Below, in pieces: positions 22,538 through 29,257 of a DNA stretch of 40,695 nucleotides. Each line of letters starts with the position of its first letter. Position 1 is the stretch's first letter. Position numbers and translations under genes: made by a program. The DNA lies in the NCBI GenBank assembly GCA_009921265.1, contig RFYV01000025.1:1-40695 (forward strand). Direction: 5' to 3'. The notes beneath the pieces are model-generated. The model saw only the letters and a program-made list of their open reading frames with translations, ran no database searches and was not told where the DNA came from. This stretch comes from Betaproteobacteria bacterium (GTDB lineage Bacteria; Pseudomonadota; Gammaproteobacteria; Burkholderiales; Burkholderiaceae_C).

Positions 22538-22771
22538 ATGAATAGCTTAAAGTTCCTAAGCGATATTGATGTATACCCTTGTCCAGATGGAGATGGGAAT
22601 TGGGAGCTTTACATACGAACCGACAACTCAGACGAGCCACTAGGAGATCGATATTCAATGGGTGGGATTCCTCCACCATTAGTCTATTCGTTCAAGAAAT
22701 TTGACGAGGCCAAGAAAGCATCCGAGGAATGGATAGACTACTTGCGGAAGAGAAAGCGAGAGATGAAATGA
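22538..22771 (+). CDS. Unknown small protein
   Basis: A 77-residue protein starting directly after the previous stop. It begins with a strand-rich half (YPCPDGDGNWELYIRTD) and ends in a charged helix (KKASEEWIDYLRKRKREMK). It is coupled to the HNH gene by ATGA. No family recognised. Confidence 0.5.
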   Translation: MNSLKFLSDIDVYPCPDGDGNWELYIRTDNSDEPLGDRYSMGGIPPPLVYSFKKFDEAKKASEEWIDYLRKRKREMK

Positions 22772-23052
22772 GGTTCGCAACGGCTAAAAGGGCTAAGGAT
22801 AACAAGACCTACACTAAACTACGTAAAGAGTACTTACTCAAAAACCCTAAATGCTGGTGGTGTGGGTTTCCTGCTACGGACATACATCATAAACTAGGCA
22901 GGGTTGGCAAACTATTGAATGACGTGAAGAATTGGATAGGACTTTGTCGCAAGTGTCACGATAAGGCACACAAAGAGCGTAGGTGGGCAGTAGAATGCGG
23001 TTTGATGCCCAAGCCAGCGTGGTTATTGGCAGAGGAACTAGGACGTGAATAA
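22768..23052 (+). CDS. HNH endonuclease
   Basis: A 94-residue protein with CWWCG (Cys29, Cys32), DIHHKLGR (the HH of the HNH fold), a middle Asn near residue 54 and LCRKCHDKAH supplying the second zinc pair and final His. The ATG at 22768 overlaps the upstream TGA. Such compact HNH proteins act as homing or packaging-related nickases; lying amid early genes rather than beside the terminase favours a homing or recombination role. Confidence 0.8.
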   Translation: MRFATAKRAKDNKTYTKLRKEYLLKNPKCWWCGFPATDIHHKLGRVGKLLNDVKNWIGLCRKCHDKAHKERRWAVECGLMPKPAWLLAEELGRE

Positions 23053-23323
23053 AGACCTTCTGTGCTCGGTGTGTCAGAAAGAACCCTTTGCCAAGAATAG
23101 CGAGCTATGCGAGGACTGCGGAGAACACGTTAAGAATGGCTCGATATGGCTCCTTGGGATTAAGAATGGGTCAGAGGCTAATCCAAAGAGGAACAAGAAA
23201 ATTTGGGAAGTTAAGAAATCTATCATACAAGAAACTATTGCAGAACCTATGCGGTCAATAATCCTAGCGGTGGGATTTTCTTTCATCACGGAAGAACTCT
23301 GCGAAACGATGGGGTTAGAATAG
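23045..23323 (+). CDS. Zinc-ribbon-like small protein
   Basis: A 92-residue protein starting with GTG at 23045 inside the HNH gene end. Two cysteine pairs near the N-terminus (CSVC and CEDCG, residues 7-27) suggest a zinc ribbon; the rest is basic then hydrophobic (RSIILAVGFSFI). Function unknown. Confidence 0.5.
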   Translation: MNKDLLCSVCQKEPFAKNSELCEDCGEHVKNGSIWLLGIKNGSEANPKRNKKIWEVKKSIIQETIAEPMRSIILAVGFSFITEELCETMGLE

Positions 23324-23324
23324 A

Positions 23325-23558
23325 ATGGCGAAAACGATAGTCTGGTTCAGCGACAACGGCAAAAGAATCTGTGCGGAAATCGCTTGCCAAGACGGAAAGC
23401 AACGAGTACTAAGAGCGAAGGATGAAGAAGGAAAAGAAATCGAAATCAGTTTTATCGAGGAAAAAGCCATCGCCTCAGCAAAAAGAATCAATCGATACGG
23501 ATATCCAGACCCTCAGCCCCAAGAGGACGGAAGCGATGAAAATGGATGGGTTCAATGA
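23325..23558 (+). CDS. Unknown small protein
   Basis: A 77-residue protein with beta-type N-terminus (KTIVWFSDNGKRICAEIACQDGKQ) and an acidic, Gln/Pro-rich end. It starts one base after the previous stop and overlaps the next gene by 23 bp. No family recognised. Confidence 0.5.
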   Translation: MAKTIVWFSDNGKRICAEIACQDGKQRVLRAKDEEGKEIEISFIEEKAIASAKRINRYGYPDPQPQEDGSDENGWVQ

Positions 23559-23751
23559 CTGCATTATCGGTTGGTGCGAGAGGGCGAATATGGACGAGGT
23601 TGTTGCTTACGATAAATGGAAGATCATCGAAAAACTCAAGAAGAGTGGAATGACTGGATTAGAGGCGATGGATTACTTCTACTTTAATCAACTCGGAGCT
23701 TGGGTAGGCGAAGGCACTCCAGTCTTCATCGACCTAAAGAAAAAACTATGA
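23536..23751 (+). CDS. Unknown small protein
   Basis: A 71-residue protein. ATG at 23536 is chosen because GGAAGCG precedes it and the in-frame region further upstream lies within the previous gene; ATG 23542 is also possible. The sequence (GFNDCIIGWCERANMDEVVAYDKWKII) is helical. Coupled to the next gene by ATGA. Confidence 0.45.
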   Translation: MKMDGFNDCIIGWCERANMDEVVAYDKWKIIEKLKKSGMTGLEAMDYFYFNQLGAWVGEGTPVFIDLKKKL

Positions 23752-24056
23752 ATAATGAAAAAAACAAGAAAATCTGTACTGGAGAGAAATCAAAAGATTG
23801 TTGCAAAGGCAAAGGCCAAAAAGTCAAAACACTTCGTTCTGCCAGAGGCGGGAGCGAGCAAATCCCTGCTAAGAAAGGTGGGGGCTACGTACATTTTGGT
23901 AGATCACAAAAAGTAGCAATGGTACGAGTGGACGTGGACATCGACGAGACCTCAACGGAAGTTCTAATCCAGCACGCCAACAAAAATATGACGGCTTACG
24001 ACAAAGCGGTGTGGGCATTAGAAAACATCCTTACTGAGATGGCAAAAAGCAAGTGA
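23748..24056 (+). CDS. Unknown small protein with charged N-terminus
   Basis: A 102-residue protein. The first 45 residues are Lys/Gly-rich with three cysteines (KKICTGEKSKDCCKGKG), then a helical part (MTAYDKAVWALENILTEMA). ATG at 23748 shares bases with the preceding stop. No family recognised; the basic part may bind nucleic acid. Confidence 0.5.
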   Translation: MNNEKNKKICTGEKSKDCCKGKGQKVKTLRSARGGSEQIPAKKGGGYVHFGRSQKVAMVRVDVDIDETSTEVLIQHANKNMTAYDKAVWALENILTEMAKSK

Positions 24057-24478
24057 ATGAGCCTTTTATAGAGGACAAACCCACTTTCGTAGACGGAAGA
24101 GGCATACTACACGAAATCGTTAGGCACTCCTATAATGGTCAGATAAAGCAAGTTTACATTACTGGCTGTGCTTCGGGCATAGTAAAGGCTTGGCACTTGC
24201 ACAAGGCTCAGATTGATCGATTCTGCGTCATAGAGGGAACGATGCTGGTGGGGATTTACGACGAGCAAAGGGATATGAGTTGGAAGTTCTTTATGACGGC
24301 AAGCAAGCCCCAAGTGCTAACCATCCCTCCTAACCTATGGCACGGATTTACTGCCTTGTGGGGGCAACCAGCAAAAGTTCTCAACTGCGTATCAGAGGAG
24401 TTTAATGGGACTGATGAGTTTCGCAGACCCTACGACTCCTTCCCTAGTTTCAACTGGCTCGAAAAAGTACACGGATGA
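24053..24478 (+). CDS. RmlC-like dTDP-sugar epimerase/isomerase
   Basis: A 141-residue single-domain cupin resembling dTDP-4-dehydrorhamnose 3,5-epimerase relatives: FVDGRGILHEI (residues 12-22), VKAWHLHKAQIDRFCVIEG (His48, His50, Lys51, Asp55) and IPPNLWHGF. The catalytic His pair is present. It is shorter than classical RmlC (about 180 residues) and closer to the small cupin-type sugar isomerases. It may act on a nucleotide sugar used for phage glycan decoration. GTG start, overlapping the previous TGA. Confidence 0.7.
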   Translation: MNEPFIEDKPTFVDGRGILHEIVRHSYNGQIKQVYITGCASGIVKAWHLHKAQIDRFCVIEGTMLVGIYDEQRDMSWKFFMTASKPQVLTIPPNLWHGFTALWGQPAKVLNCVSEEFNGTDEFRRPYDSFPSFNWLEKVHG

Positions 24479-24555
24479 GTAACGCTATCTGGCTTCTTTG
24501 CGGATTCGGCTACATAGTATTCTTCACGCTATTGGTTATTATCAAAGACGACTAA
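24475..24555 (+). CDS. Tiny membrane peptide
   Basis: A 26-residue peptide, almost all one transmembrane segment (AIWLLCGFGYIVFFTLLVII) ending KDD. The ATG overlaps the epimerase-like gene's stop (ATGA), which supports translation. Function unknown; tiny phage membrane peptides often act on the host envelope or exclude other phages. Confidence 0.45.
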   Translation: MSNAIWLLCGFGYIVFFTLLVIIKDD

Positions 24556-24577
24556 GCCCTCAAATCTGGTATATATA

Positions 24578-25222
24578 ATGTTTGACGGCCACTACGTAAG
24601 TTGGAGAATTTCAAGGATGGATGGGGTGAAAAAATATATCTCACCCGAGTATTTCAAATCAAAAACAATTTTGGAATTAGGTTGTGGTTATGCCGATATC
24701 GGGAATATGTTTTATGAGTTAGGTTCTATTGTTACAAGTGCTGATGCCAGAGAAGAACATTTGGAGAATGTAAGACAAAAATACCCGCACATTAAAACTC
24801 TATTGCTTGACTGCGATAATGATATTATTAAAGAGAAATACGATATCATTATTCATTGGGGTTTATTATATCACTTAGAAAGAATAGAAAGTCACATTGA
24901 AAATGTTTCTCAAAAGTGTGATATTCTATTACTCGAAACAGAAGTTTCTGATTCTGATGATGTAGGATTTTGTGTATCGGTTAATGAAAATGGCTGGGAT
25001 CAGGCATTTAACACAAAAGGTATTCGTCCGTCACCATCATATGTAGAGTATGTTTTGAGCAAAAATGGATTTCAATTTAAGCTTGTGAAAGACCCCATTC
25101 TTAATAGTGAATTTCATTGTTATGATTGGGATATAAGTAATACGAAAACCTCGACAAATGGATTACGGCGATTTTGGGTTTGTTGGAAAAATATAGACTC
25201 TCCTTTATTGCCCTCCTCTTAA
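24578..25222 (+). CDS. Class I SAM-dependent methyltransferase
   Basis: A 214-residue protein with motif I (TILELGCGYADIG, residues 31-42), an acidic SADAREE after strand 2, DCDND, then HWGLLYHLER as the motif IV/post-IV area. The profile is that of small-molecule or sugar O-methyltransferases, not a DNA methylase (no NPPY or PC motif). The gene is markedly AT-rich (about 29% GC in two lines counted, against roughly 42% in a neighbouring region), suggesting recent transfer. The start follows GGTATATATA with no Shine-Dalgarno sequence. Confidence 0.8.
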   Translation: MFDGHYVSWRISRMDGVKKYISPEYFKSKTILELGCGYADIGNMFYELGSIVTSADAREEHLENVRQKYPHIKTLLLDCDNDIIKEKYDIIIHWGLLYHLERIESHIENVSQKCDILLLETEVSDSDDVGFCVSVNENGWDQAFNTKGIRPSPSYVEYVLSKNGFQFKLVKDPILNSEFHCYDWDISNTKTSTNGLRRFWVCWKNIDSPLLPSS

Positions 25223-25246
25223 TTCCAAGCTTATTCACCGAGGGAC

Positions 25247-25285
25247 AAAATAGTTCTTGCCAACCAGCTTGGGAACTGGTAGATT
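25247..25285 (+). promoter_or_regulatory. Candidate promoter sharing a 17-mer with 14613-14629
   Basis: AAAATAGTTCTTGCCAA (25247-25263), TTGCCA (25257-25262), then 17 bp to TAGATT (25280-25285). The spacer contains an inverted repeat ACCAG/CTGGT (25263-25267 and 25276-25280) that could be an operator. It sits in a 102-bp gene-free gap before the small-gene run at 25325. This gap also holds a CCAAGAAAG leader. Confidence 0.5.
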
Positions 25286-25324
25286 ACTTCTACAAAACAA
25301 CCAACCAAGAAAGAAACAAACCAA

Positions 25325-25528
25325 ATGGCATTCTTCGAACCTCTAATAAGTTTCACATATGACGAAATCGATCTGCTCCTTAAATCCATCTCGCTTGAGC
25401 TTAATCTAGGCGAGGGTGAGACGAGTGGCATTCACCTACCCGATTTTGGTCAAGACAAGAAAAAGGTGGAAGCGTTATTGGCAATTCGGGAAAAGTTAGA
25501 GATCGGTAAATATGCGGGATGCGGTTAA
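25325..25528 (+). CDS. Unknown small protein
   Basis: A 67-residue acidic protein following a strong purine-rich leader (CCAAGAAAGAAACAAACCAA). First gene after the candidate promoter at 25247. The middle (YDEIDLLLKSISLELNLGE) is helical. No family recognised. Confidence 0.5.
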   Translation: MAFFEPLISFTYDEIDLLLKSISLELNLGEGETSGIHLPDFGQDKKKVEALLAIREKLEIGKYAGCG

Positions 25529-25559
25529 GAAGCAACTAACCAAGAAAGGCACTAATAAA

Positions 25560-25763
25560 ATGAACGACAAAAGAAAATGGTCAGAGTTGAATCTTGAAGA
25601 ACGGAATGCAGAACTGCGTAGGCTTTGTGACGTGTATAAGGGGATTAAGCAGATTGCCGACCAGCTTAACACCCCTAAAACGTGGTCAGAGTTGAATCCC
25701 GAAGATGCTAGGTATCTTGAATCCTCTTCTCGGCGTGACTGCTTCCCCCGCATAGATTACTAA
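25560..25763 (+). CDS. Small protein with duplicated WSELN motif
   Basis: A 67-residue protein in which KWSELNLEE (residue 6) and TWSELNPED (residue 41) recur. The DNA for the motif is also repeated (16 identical bases at 25578-25593 and 25683-25698), indicating internal duplication. The ATG follows CCAAGAAAGG. An in-frame upstream start at 25512 overlaps the previous gene and is less likely. Function unknown. Confidence 0.5.
   Translation: MNDKRKWSELNLEERNAELRRLCDVYKGIKQIADQLNTPKTWSELNPEDARYLESSSRRDCFPRIDY
25578..25593 (+). repeat. 16-bp direct repeat, first copy (second at 25683-25698)
   Basis: TGGTCAGAGTTGAATC occurs twice in the same gene, 105 bp apart and in phase, encoding the WSELN units. 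Confidence 0.75.
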
Positions 25764-25789
25764 ACCCAAACCAAGAAAGAAAAACCAAA

Positions 25790-25972
25790 ATGAACATAAA
25801 TTCAGACCAAGAAATCAAAGAACTACAATCCGAACTAGCTCAGACGAGACAGAAGTTGTTTCACGCCAGTCGAGCACTTGAAAGTGCCCATATTGTTTTG
25901 AAGCAAATCAAATTGGAGATTGACCAGCTTGATTTGCGAGCCACGCTTGATCTACTAGATATCGCAAACTAA
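25790..25972 (+). CDS. Small coiled-coil protein
   Basis: A 60-residue protein with regular heptads throughout (IKELQSELAQTRQKLFHAS, then LESAHIVLKQIKLEIDQLDL), predicted to form a coiled-coil dimer. The ATG follows CCAAGAAAGAAAAACCAAA. Function unknown. Confidence 0.5.
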   Translation: MNINSDQEIKELQSELAQTRQKLFHASRALESAHIVLKQIKLEIDQLDLRATLDLLDIAN

Positions 25973-25982
25973 GGGGGAGAAA

Positions 25983-26177
25983 ATGTTGATCAATAAAAAG
26001 GCAGTAAGGAGAGAGGCTTTGTCGATGGCTAAAGCTACTCGCTCCAAGGGCTTTTCTCGAGTGGGGAAAAGTTTCTACGAGGAGTTGGAGTGGAAGCTCA
26101 AGGCAAGCCTCTCTTCTATGATAGGTCAGCATCCATCCAAGGGAGTCACATTGCTAGGACGGCACAAGACTATATGA
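25983..26177 (+). CDS. Unknown small basic protein
   Basis: A 64-residue, highly basic protein (INKKAVRREALSMAKATRSKG). Preceded by GGGGGAGAAA, a good ribosome binding site, and coupled to the next gene by ATGA. Probably nucleic-acid binding judged by charge. Confidence 0.5.
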   Translation: MLINKKAVRREALSMAKATRSKGFSRVGKSFYEELEWKLKASLSSMIGQHPSKGVTLLGRHKTI

Positions 26178-26530
26178 ATAGCCTACCATCGAAATTCAAT
26201 TACCCTTGGCATACTGCCAAATCCATCCCCTCGTCCTCTCCGCAAAACTACGATATTTATGACTCAAAGGGTAAGCCCATTCTAAAAGTTTACCTACGAG
26301 GAGTTTCCCCAAGAGAGCAAAAAGACACTCACGAACTGGCTCAATATATCGTTGACTTGCTTGCATCATCACAAACCAAATTAAACAAAAACGAGGAGGC
26401 ACAGAAAAATGATTGTAGAGGCAGTACCGAAGATCGAATACTCAGAGACAAGCTTCAAGAGTGGCAACAATTTCCATCTATCGCAACTGAAAGCGAGCAT
26501 TGCGAAGGAGCTTGCCAACAAGCTACCTAG
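26174..26530 (+). CDS. Small conserved-type phage protein, long overlap
   Basis: A 118-residue protein starting at the ATGA overlap (26174). Its first 75 residues (YDIYDSKGKPILKVYLRGVSPREQKDTHELAQYIVDLL) match a common small phage protein type that normally ends near this point. Here it continues about 40 residues in a Cys/Gln-rich tail that overlaps the next gene by 122 bp, suggesting the original stop was lost. Confidence 0.5.
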   Translation: MNSLPSKFNYPWHTAKSIPSSSPQNYDIYDSKGKPILKVYLRGVSPREQKDTHELAQYIVDLLASSQTKLNKNEEAQKNDCRGSTEDRILRDKLQEWQQFPSIATESEHCEGACQQAT

Positions 26531-26777
26531 GTGCAATAGTTTGCTAGACATTATGACTATCACTCCATCAGTCTCCTCGGGAGTCTTCACCTCTGCCAGC
26601 GACCAAGTGTTGCAAGCGGGACTGGAAAGTATGAGGAAAAAGAACGAGGAACTTTTCTTGCGTTGTATAGCTCTGGAGGCATCTAACAAACGGCTCAAGG
26701 AGAATCTTCGCAGGCTAGCAGAGGTGGACGAGAGAGTTTCTAAAATGGCTATGGTTGCTCTGGAGTGTGAGCCTTGA
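26409..26777 (+). CDS. Unknown small protein with C-terminal coiled coil
   Basis: A 122-residue protein. GAGGAGG lies about 10 nt before the ATG, supporting this start despite the 122-bp overlap with the previous gene. The C-terminal half (residues about 70-120; MRKKNEELFLRCIALEASNK) is a long charged helix. Coupled to the next gene by a TTGA overlap. No family recognised. Confidence 0.5.
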   Translation: MIVEAVPKIEYSETSFKSGNNFHLSQLKASIAKELANKLPRCNSLLDIMTITPSVSSGVFTSASDQVLQAGLESMRKKNEELFLRCIALEASNKRLKENLRRLAEVDERVSKMAMVALECEP

Positions 26778-27013
26778 AAAAACTTCATCGTATGCAGTTC
26801 GCAGAGGAGTGTGCGACTGCTCAGTATCCCATCAGACGACTCAGCGAAATTCCCCTCGAGTTGAGGAAAGATATAGTTGAGTTGGCTCGGGTAACTGCAA
26901 ATCGGAGGGGTAAATTTCTTAGGGACTTGCTCCCTATGGTAATGAACTTCTCTGGCAAAGGAAAAACAAGAGAGCTAGCAATTCTCATCGAACACGAAAG
27001 CGAGATACTATAA
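26774..27013 (+). CDS. Unknown small helical protein
   Basis: A 79-residue basic protein; TTG at 26774 overlaps the previous TGA, and an in-frame ATG at 26792 is an alternative. The sequence contains YPIRRLSEIPLELRKDIVELA and further helices. No family recognised. Confidence 0.45.
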   Translation: MKKLHRMQFAEECATAQYPIRRLSEIPLELRKDIVELARVTANRRGKFLRDLLPMVMNFSGKGKTRELAILIEHESEIL

Positions 27014-27014
27014 A

Positions 27015-27290
27015 TTGAAAAACGTAATTCAGAAACATTGTGGTGTTTCGGGCAAGCGGAGAACAAAGGCTCCTATGCAAAAAGCGGTGATATTTCCAAA
27101 TGCAGATCAATGTCAGATGCTACGAGTAATTATGAGGGTGGGCTTGAGAGAGACGTGGCACAAGTGGTCAACCAAGGACAAGGAAAATACGAAATCAGCA
27201 CTATCAAGGCTGGACTATTTCTGTGAACAAACTGGAAGACCTCTCAACCCAAGCTTTAGTTCGATACTCGAGGTAACGATGCGTGAGTAG
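27015..27290 (+). CDS. Unknown small protein
   Basis: A 91-residue basic protein from TTG 27015, or from ATG 27075 if that start is used. It contains NADQCQMLRVIMRVGLRETW, which looks like one long helix, and ends in a GTG overlap with the protease-like gene. No family recognised. Confidence 0.4.
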   Translation: MKNVIQKHCGVSGKRRTKAPMQKAVIFPNADQCQMLRVIMRVGLRETWHKWSTKDKENTKSALSRLDYFCEQTGRPLNPSFSSILEVTMRE

Positions 27291-27777
27291 TTCAATCCTA
27301 GAACGTCCTCTATTCCAAGAGGGAAATGGTGGTGCAAGTCCAACCCTCCCGCTCCTTTCAGTCGAAGAAGTGAGACAAATGGTACAGAAAGCACTCTCTC
27401 CAGAGTTGCTAAGGGGGAGGTGGAGGACGGAGCAGGGAACGCTGGATGGGCATTGCTACGTAGCTAGCGAGGCTTTGTGGCACTTGCTCGATAAGAGCCT
27501 ATGGCAACCCCACTACGCCATCTATATGGACGAAGGAGGTAGGGCTACACATTGGTGGCTAGTTCACAAGGACACCCTAGAGATTGCAGACCCAACTAAG
27601 GAGCAATATAACGGCTACAAGTTCCTCGACAAGAATCTCGAGGCTGGAGTCCCTCCATACAAGATTGGAAAGATTGGAAACTTCTTAACCAAGGAGCCGT
27701 CCAAGAGGGCAAAAATAGTCATCGACAGAGTTTTATTCTCTTACAAACTAATTCAAAAATTAGGCGACAAGCAATGA
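27283..27777 (+). CDS. Papain/transglutaminase-fold-like protein
   Basis: A 164-residue protein with a likely catalytic Cys-His-Asp set in family order: GHCYVASEALWHLL (Cys58), RATHWWLVH (His90) and EIADPTKEQYN (Asp103). Phage proteins of this pattern are annotated as peptidase- or transglutaminase-like, with unknown substrates. It starts at GTG 27283, overlapping the previous gene. There is no signal peptide. A host-directed protease or deamidase is possible. Confidence 0.6.
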   Translation: MSSSILERPLFQEGNGGASPTLPLLSVEEVRQMVQKALSPELLRGRWRTEQGTLDGHCYVASEALWHLLDKSLWQPHYAIYMDEGGRATHWWLVHKDTLEIADPTKEQYNGYKFLDKNLEAGVPPYKIGKIGNFLTKEPSKRAKIVIDRVLFSYKLIQKLGDKQ

Positions 27778-28070
27778 GAACTGGCTCAAAAGTGGTATGT
27801 GTGGATGATAAATTTCCAGTAGAGATTATGATTTACTATACCCATTTACCAATCAAAGGCAGAATATACACTATTCGAGATGTCGGGGTTGGAGTGGGAA
27901 TAGACGGAGAATCTGGTCAAATTGCTGTGACGCTTGAGGAGATTGGAAATCCAAAAAGTAAGGTTGCCCCATATATGGAAAGGGGATTCAAACAAGAAAG
28001 ATTTCAGGAGATACAAGAACCAGAAGATGTAGAGAACTTCGCTGAACAACCAGAGGAGGAATTAGTATGA
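27774..28070 (+). CDS. Small beta-barrel-like protein
   Basis: A 98-residue protein. The first 60 residues are strands (GSKVVCVDDKFP, then GRIYTIRDVGVGV, then GQIAVTLEEI) as in a small SH3-like barrel common in phage accessory genes; the end is acidic (PEDVENFAEQPEEELV). It overlaps both neighbours by ATGA. Function unknown. Confidence 0.55.
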   Translation: MRTGSKVVCVDDKFPVEIMIYYTHLPIKGRIYTIRDVGVGVGIDGESGQIAVTLEEIGNPKSKVAPYMERGFKQERFQEIQEPEDVENFAEQPEEELV

Positions 28071-28204
28071 ATACAAACGAACCCAAAGACCCAAAAATAG
28101 AAGCCCCAACCGACCAAGAGCACGACGAGATTAAGGACTTTTCGTTTTTCAGATTCGAGACATCTATTCGCAAGGAGCGGGAAGGTAATGGTATATTCGA
28201 TTGA
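28067..28204 (+). CDS. Unknown acidic peptide
   Basis: A 45-residue charged protein (EPKDPKIEAPTDQEHDEIKD, then FSFFRFETSIRKERE). The ATG overlaps the previous stop and the TGA overlaps a TTG start, keeping the coupled-gene pattern. Function unknown. Confidence 0.45.
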   Translation: MNTNEPKDPKIEAPTDQEHDEIKDFSFFRFETSIRKEREGNGIFD

Positions 28205-28386
28205 GGGCTATCTGCTACATATTATCGTACCTATTCTACCTAGCAGGGCATATTGTTTGCTACTGCCCAATCCTAAATAATTTCTCTATATTCTATAAGC
28301 TTTATTCGTTTCTGATGAAAAAATCAATAGGGTTCGATAAGGAGGGCAGGATATGGAAGTATTCAAGCTCGAATACCAAGGAGTAG
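28201..28386 (+). CDS. Small membrane protein
   Basis: A 61-residue protein with a hydrophobic N-terminal half (ICYILSYLFYLAGHIVCYC) forming one or two membrane segments and a basic C-terminus. TTG start overlapping the previous TGA. Its 3' end overlaps the next gene by 34 bp. Lies just before the DUF4338/Mom-like gene. Function unknown. Confidence 0.45.
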   Translation: MRAICYILSYLFYLAGHIVCYCPILNNFSIFYKLYSFLMKKSIGFDKEGRIWKYSSSNTKE

Positions 28387-29057
28387 AAAAAGAGTTCTTA
28401 GCTCATCAATGTTCCAAATGTGGGGCAGAAGGCAGGCTCCATTCAGCTTTCGGCAGGCTAATCTGCACGTCTTGTAAGAACGACAGACCTAACAAGATGA
28501 CTGGCAACTCGGGGATGTACGATAGACCACAAGAGGAGATGTGTTTCGTAGATGGGCTTTTCTTGGAACGAGTCAGTAAGAGCAATGGAATGTTTGGTAG
28601 TCTATTCTTTAGTCACTATCCAGAGTCGAAGGGAATCGTAGGACGTGCCCTCTGTTACCTTGTTTACTTAGACAAGAAGGCTATTGGCATCATAGGTTGC
28701 TCTAGTCCTCCCAAAAACTATCTCAAATTCAAGGACTTCTTCGATGGAGCAGATGAGAAGCAATATGTGGTCAACAACGTATTCAGACTTACTCGCAACG
28801 ACAAGAATCTTGCCACAAAAGTCTTGAAGATATTCCGCAATCTAGCTAGGAAAGACTATGCGAACGAGTACAAGGAGACTTTACTTGGGATGGCTACATT
28901 CGTCGAACCTCCTCGTACTGGCACAATCTATAAGGCGGACAACTGGAAATTTCTCGGGATGACTGAGGGAATCAGAATGAGACGCAACAAAGAAACTTGG
29001 GAGAAAACCTACCAAAAAGGAGTAGCTAAATACATATATGCTATTAAATTTAACTAA
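28353..29057 (+). CDS. DUF4338/Mom-like acetyltransferase-fold protein with zinc ribbon
   Basis: A 234-residue protein. Residues 18-41 form a zinc ribbon (HQCSKCG and CTSC; Cys20, 23, 38, 41). The rest follows the GNAT-like order of DUF4338 and Mom proteins: HYPESKGIVGRALCYLVYLD, KAIGIIGCSSPP, NNVFRLTRND, then LLGMATFVEPPRTGTIYKA and a final DNWKFLG. Mom of phage Mu modifies adenine; DUF4338 includes DruA of the Druantia defence system. Which branch this is cannot be settled by eye. AGGAGGGCAGGAT is a strong ribosome binding site. Confidence 0.6.
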   Translation: MEVFKLEYQGVEKEFLAHQCSKCGAEGRLHSAFGRLICTSCKNDRPNKMTGNSGMYDRPQEEMCFVDGLFLERVSKSNGMFGSLFFSHYPESKGIVGRALCYLVYLDKKAIGIIGCSSPPKNYLKFKDFFDGADEKQYVVNNVFRLTRNDKNLATKVLKIFRNLARKDYANEYKETLLGMATFVEPPRTGTIYKADNWKFLGMTEGIRMRRNKETWEKTYQKGVAKYIYAIKFN

Positions 29058-29232
29058 AGTCGTAACCTATCTAATCTACATCATATTCTTTCTATCGATG
29101 ACCATAGGTGGTACTGGCTACGTAGTATTCGTGATGGGGAACAGTCCTTGGTGGTTCGTTCTAGGATTTATATTCTCACTTGGCTATACTCGCCCTGCTG
29201 AGTGGGAAATGCTAACGAAATCAAAAAAATGA
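29038..29232 (+). CDS. Small two-segment membrane protein
   Basis: A 64-residue protein with two hydrophobic segments (VVTYLIYIIFFLSMTI and VVFVMGNSPWWFVLGFIFSL) and a charged end. It overlaps the Mom-like gene by 20 bp, suggesting co-expression. Function unknown; could be a membrane-acting accessory or superinfection protein. Confidence 0.5.
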   Translation: MLLNLTKVVTYLIYIIFFLSMTIGGTGYVVFVMGNSPWWFVLGFIFSLGYTRPAEWEMLTKSKK

Positions 29233-29257
29233 ACTATAAAGTAATGCGTTATACCAA

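Noticed and set aside
24578-25222. DNA methyltransferase that could feed the TET/JBP enzyme
   Set aside because: It has a class I motif I but none of the DNA-methylase catalytic motifs (PC with ENV, or NPPY).
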